From the NCBI GenBank assembly GCA_948567375.1, contig OX419761.1, positions 30,010,501 through 30,074,500 of the forward strand: DNA of 64,000 nt, given 5' to 3'. Position numbers and translations under genes: made by a program. Below, one piece after another: positions 20,675 through 32,945 of the stretch. Numbering within the stretch: position 1 is the stretch's first letter; each line of letters starts with the position of its first letter. Origin of the DNA: Lunularia cruciata. Taxonomy: Eukaryota > Streptophyta > Marchantiopsida > Lunulariales > Lunulariaceae. The notes under the pieces were generated by a model. It saw only the letters and a list, made by a program, of their open reading frames with translations, was not told where the DNA came from and searched no databases.

Positions 20675-21499
20675 GAGCGCAAAAGCTAAGGTATATGAGA
20701 ATGGTAGTAGAGCATGTGAGTTAGAGCATTTGAATGTGAGGCAATTGAGGATGTATTGTGCTCTTGATCTACCTCTCCCAAACCCTTTTCCCATCAAGCT
20801 TCAAATTTTCACCATGATCACTTTTGGGCTTGGATGGTAGATTATTTTGGTCTTATGTTCATGGTATAAATGAGGGAGAACCTGGATTGAATTATCCTTC
20901 TTATGCTACTTATTGGCAAGTTTTTGAGACTTAACCATTTATATCATTTTTTGAAAGGGGACGCAATAGAATCTTGCTCAAGGTTTTGGGGGTAGAATTT
21001 GGAGGTGCATGTGTCAAAAGGATTTGTCCAATATCCAATGTACATGGAATTGACTCTCACCAATTCAAAGCTAGTGCTTTTCAAGTTCAAGAATGTTCAC
21101 AAAGTCCATTTAGTATGACAAGACAACTATTAGGAAGAGAAGTAAACATGCTAAAATATTAACATGAAAAATGTGAGATTTGAGTGAGCAATGTATGGGA
21201 TTGGATTGATGGAAGAAAGTGGTCTAATTTTTACCCAAGCACACAATTTAGGAAATTCTATGAGTTACATAATAGCGTTTTATGATTGGTTAATCGGATT
21301 GGAGAGTAGACAAAATATTGGTTGTATTATGCTAAAATGCTAAATTTGAGTTGAATTTGAGCTTGATGTGATCAATGGAAGTTGGAAGACTTGAAATAAA
21401 GGTGTTATAGTAGAGATTATTATTAGGTTTGGAGTTTTATCCAATGATAAAGGAATCAGATTCAACTATAGAAGTGTTTGGAATTGTTGATGCAAAGTG
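20675..21499. other. Unassigned AT-rich stretch
   Basis: No gene recognised. The frame at 20,974-21,162 (62 codons) has no recognisable motif. Lies between TGTG copy C and the hAT-like element. Confidence 0.45.
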
Positions 21500-21890
21500 T
21501 ACAATATGGAGTTTAGCGACAAAGTTAGTCAGGCTTATGAAGTAAAGAATAAGACAAAATAGCCTAGAATATTCTAGAAGCATCTAAGAAGCTTCTTGGG
21601 AAGCTTCCCAACTATTTAACTTGCGCCCTAAGCAAGTAGCTTCTAGAAGGAAGCTTCTAGAAGCTTCTAACTAGCTTAGCTTGCATGCCAAGTAGGCGGC
21701 TGGTTAACTTGGCTTGCACTCCAAGAAAGCGGCTCACGGAAGCTTCTTGAGAAGCTTCAAGGGTCTTGTATGCTACTTATAAATACCAAAGCCAAAGCTC
21801 ATGCTAGGCATTTGGAGTTTTCCCTCATTCAAGTGTCCCAATGTGAGTTTCCATTCTCCTATTTCTCTCCTCGGTTTTGGTCTTTTACAC
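21500..21890 (+). repeat. Left terminal inverted repeat of hAT-like element
   Basis: Begins near TATGGAGTTTAGCGACAAAG and contains repeated palindromic AAGCTTCTAGAAGCTTC units, then TATAAATACCAAAGCC and TCATTCAAGTGTCCCAATG. The same order occurs reversed at 24,040-24,490 and 34,720-35,130. Confidence 0.65.
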
Positions 21891-21899
21891 AAAGTCACC

Positions 21900-23855
21900 A
21901 TAAAACCAAAAATGTTCACTAAAGTGACTTCCACCTCCTTATCAACCTTCACAAAAACCAGTTTTTGCATTGTTGCATGAATCAATTGTTGCACTAAATT
22001 GGTGTTCTTCATGATAAGCACAACAAAGATTGATAAAATCTTTCATAATTTGATTGATCCTTGTTGCTAATAGCTTCTTTTGCAACTTGGTCTTATGAGA
22101 AATCAGGATTTTATTGAATGTAACTAAATCTATCTTCACAAGCTTGTGCGGTAGAACTAAAGGCAAATTTTGGTTTGGATACTTTTCCAAATCTTGTGCC
22201 ACAATAATATTGTGAATACTATTTGTTGCTTGTACAAATATGTTGGCAACAACAACAATTGGGTTTTGAACAACATTTTCTTCAAAGTTAGCATGGTTTG
22301 AAGAACCCAAATGTCTAGGTTATTAATGGATGACTGAGCATTGTGTGTGTTAAAGTAAAGTTTGGTGCTTGATAAGTCAATGTCATTAACATTAGCAGCA
22401 GATAGGGTCCATTTATAATGGTCATTCTACAATATGTATTGATAAAGCTTGACAATTTTGCACGTTGTTGGGATAGCAATGTCATCAATCCTTGAAGCAA
22501 GTTGAATATGATCTTAGACTCACAAGCTAAGGCATGAACAATGAAAATAAATATCCACCAAGCATTGTATGGCGTGCAAGATGGTTTCTTGACATTGAAG
22601 TGTTCTTGTTGGTCGACTAGGTCACACAAATCCATCAAAATCAAGCAAACATCAGAAACCTTGGGACAAATCAAGCACATATTTGAAATCAAATTTTTTT
22701 GGCACTACAAGTGTCCAATCATTGCCATCAATTTTCAGAAAAACTCATCATCAAATGTATATTTAAAAACGTGCTATATCATCATATCAAGTTGATGTAG
22801 TCCACACCAAATACAAATCAATGATGCCAAAGTACATTGACTAAGTTGTGTAACCAGCCCATGAATCTTCTTTATCATGGATTGAGCAACACCCTAGAAC
22901 AACCAATTAAAATATCATGCCAAGAAGGATAAAGTGCATCAAGAAACTTGACCACCGCTTCAAACATGACCTTACCAATATGATGTTTGTAGAGTGGTAT
23001 GGCAAGCAAGTAAAATTTGTACATGCAACTCTTGATTATGAAGCAAGAACATATGTCTAGACATGACATTCCATGTAGATTGATGAATTAAGAGTGATGA
23101 AATAACCAATGATCTTATCTAGAGACTTAGAGATGATTTGAAGACCAATGGCAAATGCAACTCAAGTATAATTTACAACAATTAGTTTGTTGCATCTATT
23201 ATAAAAGCTAAGGCCACTTTCATTGTGAACAAGATAAACTATTTGAGATGTCATACAAAATGATGTACCTTAAGCAACACAACCAACAAGAAGTGAGAAC
23301 CTCTATAAAGTCTTGATTTCAATGACATATTCATCATAAGGAATATAATCAATCTTATTGGCAAAACCTTTGAGGTCAAGGTTAGGTTCAGTCTCCTTAA
23401 ACAGACTCAGTGCCCACTATTTTGTCACACCTTCAAAGTTCTCAAGATGAGACAACAATCTGCCAATAATGTCATCAACAATTCATTGGTTGAAGGTAAA
23501 CCTCAAAGTTCCGCCACTCTCCAGATGTCTCTCAATTCTATTGACAAAAGGCACATCAACCTCCTTGAATAATGCTTGTGTCTTTTCAATTTTGAGAATC
23601 TCACATTTTTTCCATTTCAAAAGGTGCTATTGCTTGAGATATTGAAAATAGTGGTCTATTGAAATTGATCAAAGTACTTGTAGTTATTGTGATTGAAACC
23701 CATACTTCTCTTTGTAATTGAAAACCAATGCAAAATTACAAGGCACATGATGTCACTTCACCACTAGGAGAATCACATCCTATTATCATGAAGCCAAACT
23801 TGATTTTGTGTTGCTTTTGGAACTTCAATGTTGCCTTTAACTTCTTTGGTGGCAT
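21900..23855 (-). pseudogene. hAT-type (DUF659-like) transposase remnant
   Basis: The probable start is the ATG at 23,853-23,855, giving MPPKKLKATLKFQKQHK, then FMIIGCDSPSGEVTSCAL, a cysteine-containing N-terminal region like a diverged BED finger. Further on, 23,069-22,875 reads FYLLAIPLYKHHIGKVMFE and KFLDALYPSWHDILIG, followed after a stop by ICIWCGLHQLDM. This is the order and wording of DUF659/hAT transposase cores. Pieces at 22,692-22,315 and 22,310-21,942 continue toward the C terminus. Stops and shifts interrupt it throughout, so it is not functional. An active enzyme of this type would cut and paste the element in the nucleus. Confidence 0.6.
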
Positions 23856-24039
23856 GCTGAACTTGGAAATGGTGGCACAAAACTCAGAGGAATGGTCTTT
23901 ACCTTTCGTTATTTAGGGTGTATGGAAAAATTTAAGTCAGGGGAAATAAGGGATTGTTTAAAAGAATCCCCTATTTGAAGAGGCCTACTAACTACTTTCA
24001 ATACTATAGATTACTCAAATCCATCAAGGCATCACTTTA

Positions 24040-24490
24040 AAGGATTGAACAAAGGATTTGTCAAATAACAAGGAGAGAAGTAGGAGAATGGAAGATTGGA
24101 GTGGAATATCACATTGAGACTCTCAAGTGAGGAAAACTTTGAATGCCTATCTTGACCTTGGCTTGGTTATTTATAGGCAACTTGGGTACAAGACTCCCAA
24201 GGAGCTTCCAAGGAAGTTTCCTTCTAGGAGATGGAGTGCATGGTAAATTAGCCATTTACTTGGCATATAAGCTAAGCTAGCTTTAAGCTTGGCATACAAG
24301 TTACTCTACTCTTAGAAAGTACCTAGAAGCTTCTAACCAAGAAGATTCTTGGATGCTTCTAGAATATTTTACCCATAAGCTATCTTGATGCTTCTAGCAC
24401 ATTCTTAGGCTAGTTCTTCCTTTTGTTATATTGATTTGAAACTACTAACTCATTAGCTTTTACTAACTTGTATGCTAACTTTGTATTATT
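24040..24490 (-). repeat. Right terminal inverted repeat of hAT-like element
   Basis: Reverse-oriented partner of 21,500-21,890: GGAGAGAAGTAGGAGAATGG, CACATTGAGACTCTCAAGTG, TTATTTATAGGC, then GAAGCTTC-type units, ending near AACTTTGTATTATTAC. Confidence 0.62.
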
Positions 24491-24539
24491 ACATATTTCT
24501 TTATCACTAGTTGGTGACGTCTTTGTTTCCATAGAATCT

Positions 24540-26960
24540 TTCAACTCTTGTAGAGTTGTCTGTGCATTGTGGAGATGAGAAGAAGGCTCCCATGTAGTAT
24601 TGTGAAGGGAATACCCTTTTCAAAGGACCTTATAATCAATCTATTGATGTCAACCATGTTGGATGTCATGATGTGCCAAGATACAATCAACTTCATATTC
24701 TTCATGATCATGGACATTGAGGGGAGGGGGGGGGAGTTAGATACAAGTGGAAAAGGAAGATGGGTTAGAAACAAAGGGTTTTAACTTTGAGACATGGAAG
24801 ACAAGATGAATCCGCATATGACTAGGGAGAGCATGTTGATAGGCAACAACAGATATGATTTGAGTAATCTCAAATGGACCTATGTAGTTAGGAACAAGTT
24901 TTCAGACTTGGGTATCAAGTGGGAGTGGAAGGTTATTTATAGAAAGCATGATCTCATCATCGAGTTGAAAGATAAGATCATAGTAATATGTATAAGCATA
25001 TTTTTTTTGTTGATTTTGAGCAACAAGAATATGAGACTTGGCTTGGTGTAGCAATTTAGATAACATGGACAAGAAGGTGGAAGTATGTGGGACTTGAGAT
25101 GGTGGAGGAACAAGAAGAGAATCTAAAACAAGTGGATTTTGCCCATAAGTAAGGACAAAGGAGAAAATTTGATACTTGCATATTTGGAATTATTGTAGGA
25201 AAACTTGATGAATATGAACCAAGTATCCTAATCAGTGTGATGAACATTGACAAAGATACATAACATCTCCTCCAAAGTGGGTTTGCTTGTTTGGTTTATC
25301 CATCAATTTGAGGATGATAAGATATAGACAATGCAAGCTTAGTGCCAAGGAGTTTAAAAAATGCTTGCCAAAATTTTACTTGTAAAGTGAAGATCTTAAC
25401 TAGAGATGAGAAACCCTTGGCATCCCATGGTTCTTGAAGATGATGTCAACATAGATATGGGCCAATGTTAGAACATCAATTATTTCCATGGTAGGTGCCA
25501 AATAAATATGCTTGCTAAGCTTATTAACAAATAATATGATGGTTGTATGGCCCTAGTTTGTCTTTGATAAGGATGCAATGAGGTCTAATTTTACATGTTC
25601 TCAATACATAGATGGAATTGGTAGTGGTTGAAGGAGTACACTTGGCTTTTGGTTACTAGATTTGTTGCATTGGCAACTCTCACAAGATTGAACAAAGTCT
25701 TGAACCTCTTGTGCCATGTTGGGCCCCCACCACCAATATTATAGGGTACCCAAGGTCTTGCATACACCCATGTGACCAGCTATTGGTAAATCATGGGACT
25801 CTTGAACCATACAAGTTATAGGTCACTCTTAGCTAGAATATAGATCCGGCCCTCATAAAATAAAGGTTGAAGGAGAAAGTGTTTTTTTCCTTATAATGTG
25901 CTACAAGATGACCTTGTACTAATTGAAATAAGGTGTTTAGGATCTAAAACTGAATTTGGACTTTTGAGTCAACTAACCCAATCATGATTGCTAGTGTTAT
26001 GAGATATTCAAGAAAAGTCTTCAAATTAGGTTGTTGTGATAGAGCATCGGGGATGACATGGAACTTGTTGAGTTTGTACTCAAGCTTGATGTCAAAAAAC
26101 TAGAATTTTTCCTCCCATCAATGATGATGACTCTTCATATGCTCCAAATGTAAGGTCTCTAATAAAGATTTATGATTGGTTCACATTATTACTTGTTTCC
26201 TAATAAGATAATGTCTCCATACCTTGGTGGCATATACCATTGCTAGTTGCTCTCAATCTCAAATAGAGTAACTCCTTTTTAGGATGTTTAGTTGGCAAGA
26301 CACAAAGGCATTTGGATGTAACCCATCTAGAAGTTCCTATTGCAACACAACTCCAATGGCAAAGTTAGAAGCATCAAAATCAACCATACAAGGTAGTTGA
26401 GGATCATATAGTTGGAGGATGCATCATAAAGACACCATATGCTTCAGTTTCTTGAATATTTCTTTGTGTTTGGTGGTCCACTTAAAGCTTGATGTCTTTC
26501 CCAAAAAATTGGTCAACGAGTGTAGTCATATGAGCATAGTTGTAGATGAATAATTGGTAGAAACTTTGCCAAATTGAATGCTTGCACTTTTGTGGCATCC
26601 TTAGGAGTAAGTCAATTAGTAACGGCCTTGATTTCTTCCTTGTCCATCTTGATCCCCTCCAACAAGACTTTATGTCCCAAGGAAGTAACTTCCTTTTGCA
26701 AAATGACACACTTTAACTTTTTGAAATAAAACTTCTATTGGCAGAGTCATTTAAGGACTTCTTTTATATGATTCTTATGTTCTACCTCCATCTTACTATA
26801 GATTAAAATATCATCCAAGAATACCATCACATATTGATCCAATAGCCTATCCAACACCCAATGCATTTGATCTTGAAAACTATCAAATCTTAGTGAGCCC
26901 AAAAGGTAAAACTCTCCACTCAAAATACCCATAATTGTGCAAAAGGTAATCAAAGGTTCA
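24540..26960 (-). pseudogene. Decayed chromovirus pol fragment 1
   Basis: Read on the minus strand, from right to left: reverse transcriptase with [13 protein letters not shown] (26,747-26,953), an RNase H region (about 26,480-26,000), integrase (about 25,900-25,000), then IGPFEITQIISVVAYQ and HLVFHVSKLKP near 24,800-24,910, and a chromodomain start EEYEVDCILAHHD near 24,690. Many stops and shifts. The chromodomain retains WEP but has a stop before KGYS. It is a different lineage from the family A copies. Confidence 0.72.
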
Positions 26961-28701
26961 TTGGTGCCAAATGGAATTGCTTAATAAGCTTATCCACAAA
27001 CATCATGATTGCTATATGACCTTGCTTTTTCTTGGGCAAAGATGTGATGAGATCTAAGCTCACATGTTCCTATTGAGCAAAGGGAATGGGGAGTGGTTGA
27101 AGGAGTCCACTTGGTTTCTAGTTGCTGATCTTGTTGCATTGGCAACTCTCGTAAGAGTAGAAAAACTCTCAAGCCATGTTGGGCCACCACCATTGGTGTT
27201 GGAGGGTACCCAAGGTCTTGTCCACACCCATGTGACCAATGATTGGTAAGTCATGGGCTTCTTGAAGGTGCACAAGTCAAAGATCACCCTTGGCTAAACA
27301 TAGATCCGGTTCTCATAAAATAGAAGACTTTCCTTGAAAGAGAAGATGTTATATTCCTTGTCGCATGTTGCAAGACAACCTTGTACCATTTGAAAGAAAG
27401 GATCTTGTTGTAAAGTTGTCATAAACTTGAATTGGACTTTGGAGTTGATTTACACCGTCACAATTGTTGCCGTGATGAGAAGAAGAGACTTCAGATTAGG
27501 TTGTTATGATAGGGCATCAAGGATGACATGGAACCAACCGGGTTTGTATCATGTTTGATGTCAAATAATTTTAGTTGTTCATCTTATCAATGATGTCAAC
27601 TATTCATGTGCTCCAAATGTAATGTTTGCAAAAAGGGTTTGTGATCGGTTTGTATGATCACTTGTTTCTTCAAGAGGTAATATCTCCAAACCTTGGTAGC
27701 ATATACCATTGCTAGTTGTTCTCAATCTCAAGCATAGTAATTCCTTTTTGTAGTGTTTAGTCAATGAGACATAAAGATTACTCTAGAAATTCTTGCTACA
27801 ATATGGCTCTAATGGAAAAGTTAGAAGCATGAAAATCAACTACACAAGGTAGTTGAGGGTCATATGGTTGAAAAATGAGTCTTGAAGATACCATATGTTG
27901 CAAATTTTGGAATGATTATTTGTACTTGGTGGTCCATTGAAAGCTTGAGTTCTTCTCCAAGAGGTCAGTCAATGATGCTACCACATGAGCATAATAGTGG
28001 ATGAATCGTCATTAAAAACTTGCAAATCCATTAAATTCTATGGCATCCTTTGGAGTAAGCCAATCAATAATGGCTTTGATTTTCTCCTCTTCTATCTTGA
28101 TCCTCAGTGATGAGATCTTATGACCCAAAAAGGTAACTTCCTTTTGCCAAAAGGCACACTTGGATTGCTTGCAATAGAACTTCCATTGACGTAATTATAT
28201 CAAGATTTCTCATACATGATTTACACGTTCTACCTCCATCTTGCTATAGATTAAGATTTCATCCAAGAACACTACCATATACCGGTCTAATAGCCCATCC
28301 AACACCTAATGCATTTGATCCATGAAGATTATTGGAGCATTAGTGAGCCCAAAAGGTAGAACTTTCCACTCAAAGTGCCCATACTTTGTATAAAAGGTAG
28401 TCTTTTTCACATCCTCTTTATCAATGTGAATCTACCAATAGCTACTTCAAAGACCCAACTTTGAGAAGTATTTTGTTCTACTCAATTGATCTAGAAAGTC
28501 ATCAAGTCAAGGCAAGGGATATGCATTCTTCATTATTTGTTTGTTTAAACCATAGGAATCAATAAAAAAAGTAGAGTCCTCCATCCTTATTTGGAATAAA
28601 TAGTAATGATGATCCTCAAGGAGATGTACTATGTCATATGAAATCCTTCTCCAACAACTCTATCAATGTTATTTGAAGCTCGTCTAACTCTTTTTGTGAT
28701 A
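26961..28701 (-). pseudogene. Decayed chromovirus pol fragment 2 (repeats fragment 1)
   Basis: The same pol region appears again in the same orientation. For example GGGTACCCAAGGTCTTG plus the following CACCCATGTGACCA is at both 25,745 and 27,207. It runs from integrase N terminus at the left through RNase H to reverse transcriptase near 28,250 and is cut off at 28,701 by an LTR. Either two elements inserted next to each other or a segmental tandem duplication occurred. Confidence 0.65.
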
Positions 28702-29297
28702 TGTAATACTAATAGTTACATATTATCTAGAGGTGGAAATTGGCTTGGTAGTATCTAGAAGGATTTTATATATGATAAACAAAGCAGATCAGATAGATGT
28801 ATCACCAAAAGAGCACTTCCACTAATAGGGCAAGAGTAAAAAGTACCCTAAAAATTTCAAAGCCAATTTTAGAGCCCTAAACAAATAAATTAGGCCTTGA
28901 AAATAAGAAGATTTCCTTCCCTTTAAGCAAAGAGGCTTGTCTTCTTCCCCAACTATTTCTCTCATTGAGAGCTTTCCAACAGTATCTCACCCATGCAATT
29001 CTTAGCTCCTTATGGGAAGATTCCCTAAAGATTCCCTATAGTCAAACCTATTTGACCAACTAGATAGGACAAGGACCGACATGTTGCTCATCTAGGCAAC
29101 TAATCTTAGGGTAGAGCTTGCTGACATGTCACCAATCAATTTGTCTGATCCAAGAGTAGAGCTTCCTTTGAGAGGATCCTCCTTGCTATATAATAAAGAC
29201 AAAGAGTTCCTTTAGGGCATCGGAGTATTGAGTGTGAAGCTTGTGCTTTCTCTCTTGTATTTCTCTTGGAGAGTTCTTATCTCCTTGGAGTATTACA
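28702..29297 (+). repeat. 5' LTR of an A-like chromovirus, short subtype
   Basis: Starts TGTAATACTAATAG and ends GGAGTATTACA, the family A termini, but lacks the internal duplication of the long subtype. Followed by a primer binding site, so it is a 5' LTR in plus orientation. Confidence 0.8.
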
Positions 29298-29573
29298 ATG
29301 GTATCAAAGAAAATGTTTTAATCCAAGAGAGAGGATCACTCTTCTTGGAAGAAAATAGGCTACTAAAACTAAGTAATTTTGAGGGGAGAAACATAGTGCA
29401 ACTGGTAGACTTGGGAGGTGTTTTAGAGAGAAAATGGGATGGAAGCACTCAAAGGAAAATTTCTTGCACCCCGCTTTCCATTCTTGAATCCATTCTACAT
29501 CAAGATTATGCACATCCAACATGAGCAAGTGAGGATCTATCTAGTTTATCATTTTGGAACAAAGTTCATGGAC
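29298..29573 (+). mobile_element. Primer binding site and leader of the truncated A-like element
   Basis: ATGGTATCAAAG directly after the LTR is close to the initiator-Met tRNA site (TGGTATCAGAGC) used by many plant LTR elements. About 250 bp of leader with a short open frame (29,228-29,524) follows and is then cut by the family B element on the other strand. Confidence 0.6.
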
Positions 29574-30305
29574 TGCAAGTTGGCCTGTCTCTCACTTAGG
29601 ATGAACCTTAGATGGCTATTATGGTAGTCTGTCTCTCACTTAGGATGAACCTTAGATGGCTATTATGCTAGTGCACCATGGACTAAGAAGACAAGGAACC
29701 TTAACTTCATCATACTTCTCCAAGGCTAACACTCCAAGACTCAAGACATTGCTCACTAGAGAACTCAATGAGAGAGAGATACTTGCAAATGAAAGAATGA
29801 TGAGTACCTCCTCACCCCTAGTTTATCTACTTGGGAAATAGTAATGCACCAAAGTTACTAATTATTGGAGTAACTCAAGTTAGTAGACTAAAAGTCAATA
29901 AAATCAAAAAGCTAAAGGAATATCCATAATAATGGGAATATTCTCCTAAGCATATGGTCTTATCTTGACCCAACCATTAAGTCAAGGATTCCTTCACATG
30001 AGCTATCCTTGGACTATAGAAGAATCCAAAGCAAAAAGGTTGGTGGGCCCAAGAGTTCTCAACTCTTTTCTCAAAGCCAAACACCTAGGAATAATACCAA
30101 GTCAACACACTAGTATCCAAAATAATGAATTCATCTTTTCCACTTCCTCTAAAGTAAGGTCTACTCTATGTTAGCTATGAATAACTTTAGCTAACATGAT
30201 TAATGTAAAACCATCTTTTATCTCTATATAAATTATATCTCTCAAGTACTTGTATTACCAAGCTGAATATCACAATACCGCACACATGCACAAATGGGTG
30301 TTACA
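29574..30305 (-). repeat. 3' LTR of minus-strand family B element
   Basis: Reads TGTAACACCC from 30,305 downward and ends at TGCAAGTTGG (29,574). It is longer than the plus-strand copy because of a tandem duplication of about 42 bp (29,584-29,668) in which a block of CTGTCTCTCACTTAGGATG plus the following 20 bases occurs twice. Confidence 0.8.
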
Positions 30306-30383
30306 TTTACTCCCGGACTAAGTTTTCACTTTGTCCTCAAAGTGAAGGTCTCTCTTCCTTCTATGATACATCTTTAACTTATC

Positions 30384-31080
30384 ATGGTTAATCCTATCAA
30401 AGTGTCTTCCTCCCAACTCCTTGAGATCATAGGTGCAATTGCTCCACACCTTCTCCACTATGAAAGGTCCAAATTACTTAGGCAAAAACTTCTTTTGCAC
30501 TCTCTTGAATTGAATGGAACCAAAAAACATTACACAATCACCTTCTTTGAAAGGCTTCACCTTCCTCTTGCCTTGCCTTTTGTCATAGTTCTCCTTTTTT
30601 TTTTTCCTTTGAGCTTGCTTCACTTGAACCATAACAATTGCTCTTGCCTCCTCCAATTCCATGAGTTGATCCTTCCTTGACCTCTCTATATCACCTACTT
30701 GTGCTTTCTTCAATCTCCTGTGAATGCTTTCAAAGGTAAGAAGATCAAAGTGAATAGGTAAGGTAGACTCAATAATATATACCAAATAAAATGGAGAATA
30801 TCTAGTGGAAGTCTTCATGGTTGTCTTATACTCCTATAAAATTGCATGAATCATCTTATTTCAATGATGTTTAGCCCTCTCCATTTTTGCATCTTTGGCC
30901 AACATCATGCACAAGGTCTGATTGGTTCTTTATGCCAAGCCATTGGAATTTGGCTTATAGGATGTAGTTACTCTATGTGTGATAGAGAAATATCGTAGCA
31001 TGGCTGTAGTGATGCTTCTTGTAAACTCTCCTCCTCTACCAGAAATTAACTCCAAAGGGCATCCAAACCTAGTGATAATG
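30384..31080 (-). pseudogene. Integrase C-terminal part of minus-strand family B element
   Basis: Includes STRYSPFYLVYIIESTLP (30,818 downward), the basic linker and VQKKFLPK, plus core sequence with the DRGG-like zone near 31,050, decayed by stops. Interrupted at 31,080 by a solo LTR and continued from 31,801. Confidence 0.7.
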
Positions 31081-31795
31081 TGTAATACCAAGAGCTAGCC
31101 ATATGATCTAGATGTGAAATTTGGTTTGGTAATATCTAGAAAGATGTTATACATGATGGTCAAAATAGATCAGATAAAAGTATCACCAAAAGAGTACTTT
31201 TACTAATAGAGCAGAAACTAAAATAGACTTGAGAACCTTAGAACCAATAGCTAGACATATGATTGAAAGGTGAGAATTGTTTTGGTAACATCTGGAAAGA
31301 TGTTACACATGATGGACTAAACAGATCAGAAAGAGGTTTCACCAAAATGGGACTTCTACTAATAGAGTAGGAACCGAAAGATGCCTAAAATCTTTGAAGG
31401 ATGAATTAGGCCTAAAAAATGTGCAGATTCCTCCCAACAAAGGAAAGGCTTGCTTGAACTTCCCCCCTGGTTTGTCTCGTCGAGAGCTTTCCAATGGTAC
31501 CTTACTCATGTGATTCTAAGACTTCTATAGAAAGATTCCCAAAAGATTCCCTCCGGTCAAAGCTTGTTTGACCAACCAGATAGGACCTAGACCGACATGT
31601 CACCCATCCAAGTAAGTAATCCAAGGGTGGAGCTTGCTGACATGTCACCTATCTGTGTGCCTAATCCTATGGTGGAGCTTCCTTAGAGGAGATCCTCTTT
31701 GTCTATATAATAAAGAGAAGGTGCTCCTTTGGAGCACCAAATGTTGAGTGTGTAATTTGTGTTTCTCTCTCTTCTCTTGTCATTGGAGTATTACA
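31081..31795 (+). repeat. Solo LTR of family A, long subtype (intact ends)
   Basis: 715 bp, TGTAATACCAAGAGC to GAGTATTACA, with perfect flanking duplications TAATG (31,076-31,080 and 31,796-31,800). The ends form an 8-bp inverted repeat TGTAATAC/GTATTACA. It carries two tandem blocks of about 150 bp beginning near 31,117 and 31,265. This copy is the best reference for the LTR. Confidence 0.92.
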
Positions 31796-31800
31796 TAATG

Positions 31801-32189
31801 CATTCATTAAGAAATCTACCCACTTCATCTTCATTCTTGTCTCTCAATGGTCTAGCATCAACCCACTTGGTAAGGTAATCAATAATTACCTCAATGTACC
31901 AATTGTTCCTTGGGGTTCTATTGAGAGGACCTACAAAATCAATTCTTCATTTCTCAAAAGGTCCTAGAAATGGAATTGATCTAAGTGGTGGAGTGGAAGT
32001 AGAATTTTTAGCAAAAGCTTGAAAAACATGACAAGTTTTGCAATAATCAAGACAATCCTTAAAAATCTCTCTCCAATGGTAACCTACATCTAGAATCTTG
32101 AAAGCATTCACCTTTCTTGGAAAGTTTCCTCCACACACTAAACCTTCATGAAACTCCTTTTTGAGTAGGATAGACTCTTCCTTACCCAC
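31801..32189 (-). pseudogene. Integrase N-terminal part of minus-strand family B element
   Basis: 31,947-32,189 encodes the zinc-binding region (HEGLVCGGNFPRKVNAF ... YCKTCHVFQ). The second Cys of the CXXC pair is Phe here (CHVF rather than CHVC), so the zinc site is damaged. Core sequence follows to 31,801. Confidence 0.75.
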
Positions 32190-32900
32190 TACTCTTCAAA
32201 GTAGACCATCTGCTTCTTGGTGAAAAGAATATCCTCCATTATTTTGTAAGGTCTAGATCTTACTACAAGTGCCTTCCTCTCCCTAGCATGCATCCCTTTT
32301 GGATAGCTACCTCTTGTCACAAAATCCATAATCTCCTTATACTCCATTGGAACCTCTTGAGTGACTGAGATTGTCATGAGCTCCTCATCCGAGAAGGAAT
32401 CATCCATTGGCTCATCTCCATCATGATCATATGCCTTAGATAACAAATCAACATTTGCATGTTTCTTTCTTGGTCTATCATCAATGGTATAATCATACTC
32501 AAACAAGAGTATCATCCACCTTGCTAGCCTCCCTTCCACATTAGGCTTGTTGAAGATGTACTTCAAAGCCTTGTGATCTGTGACAATGGTGGCTTTCCCT
32601 CCAATCAAGTAGTGTTTAAACTTCTTGAGACCAAAGATCACTGCCAACCCTTCTCTCTCCATGATAGAGTAGTTTTTTTTCTACTGAAACCATCTGCCTA
32701 CTAGCATAAACTATTGGATAATCATGCACTTCTTGGTCTAATTGACTAAGAGTGCATCCTATAGCTACATTTGAAGCATCATTATTGAGGATGAAAGGCT
32801 TACTTCAATCAGGTTTAGCAAGAATTGGATCTACAATAAGGGATTGCTTGAGCTCCTCAAAAGCTTTGAGAGCCTCCTTGTCTTCCAAAATCATCATGTA
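32189..32900 (-). pseudogene. RNase H of minus-strand family B element
   Basis: Frame 32,189-32,662 carries EREGLAVIFGLKKFKHYL, TDHKALKYIF and KKHANVDLLSKAY, the second half of RNase H. Upstream (about 32,660-32,900) a shift and stops break the first half, where the first acidic strand is INNDAS-like on the coding strand. Confidence 0.78.
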
Positions 32901-32945
32901 ATCTACACCTTTCTTCATCTAGATGGACAATGCATAAACTTTGTT

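Larger units (their letters stand above)
21500..24490 (-). mobile_element. hAT-like DNA transposon with long terminal inverted repeats
   Basis: About 3 kb bounded by inverted repeats of roughly 350-400 bp (21,500-21,890 and 24,040-24,490). The repeats contain arrays of GAAGCTTC/CTAGAAGCTTC subunits and a conserved inner block (CTCTCAAGTGAGGAAAA on one side, its relative TTTTCCCTCATTCAAGTG on the other). Between them is a decayed hAT-type transposase reading on the minus strand. Target duplication not determined. A third copy of the terminal repeat without transposase is at 34,720-35,130. Confidence 0.65.
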
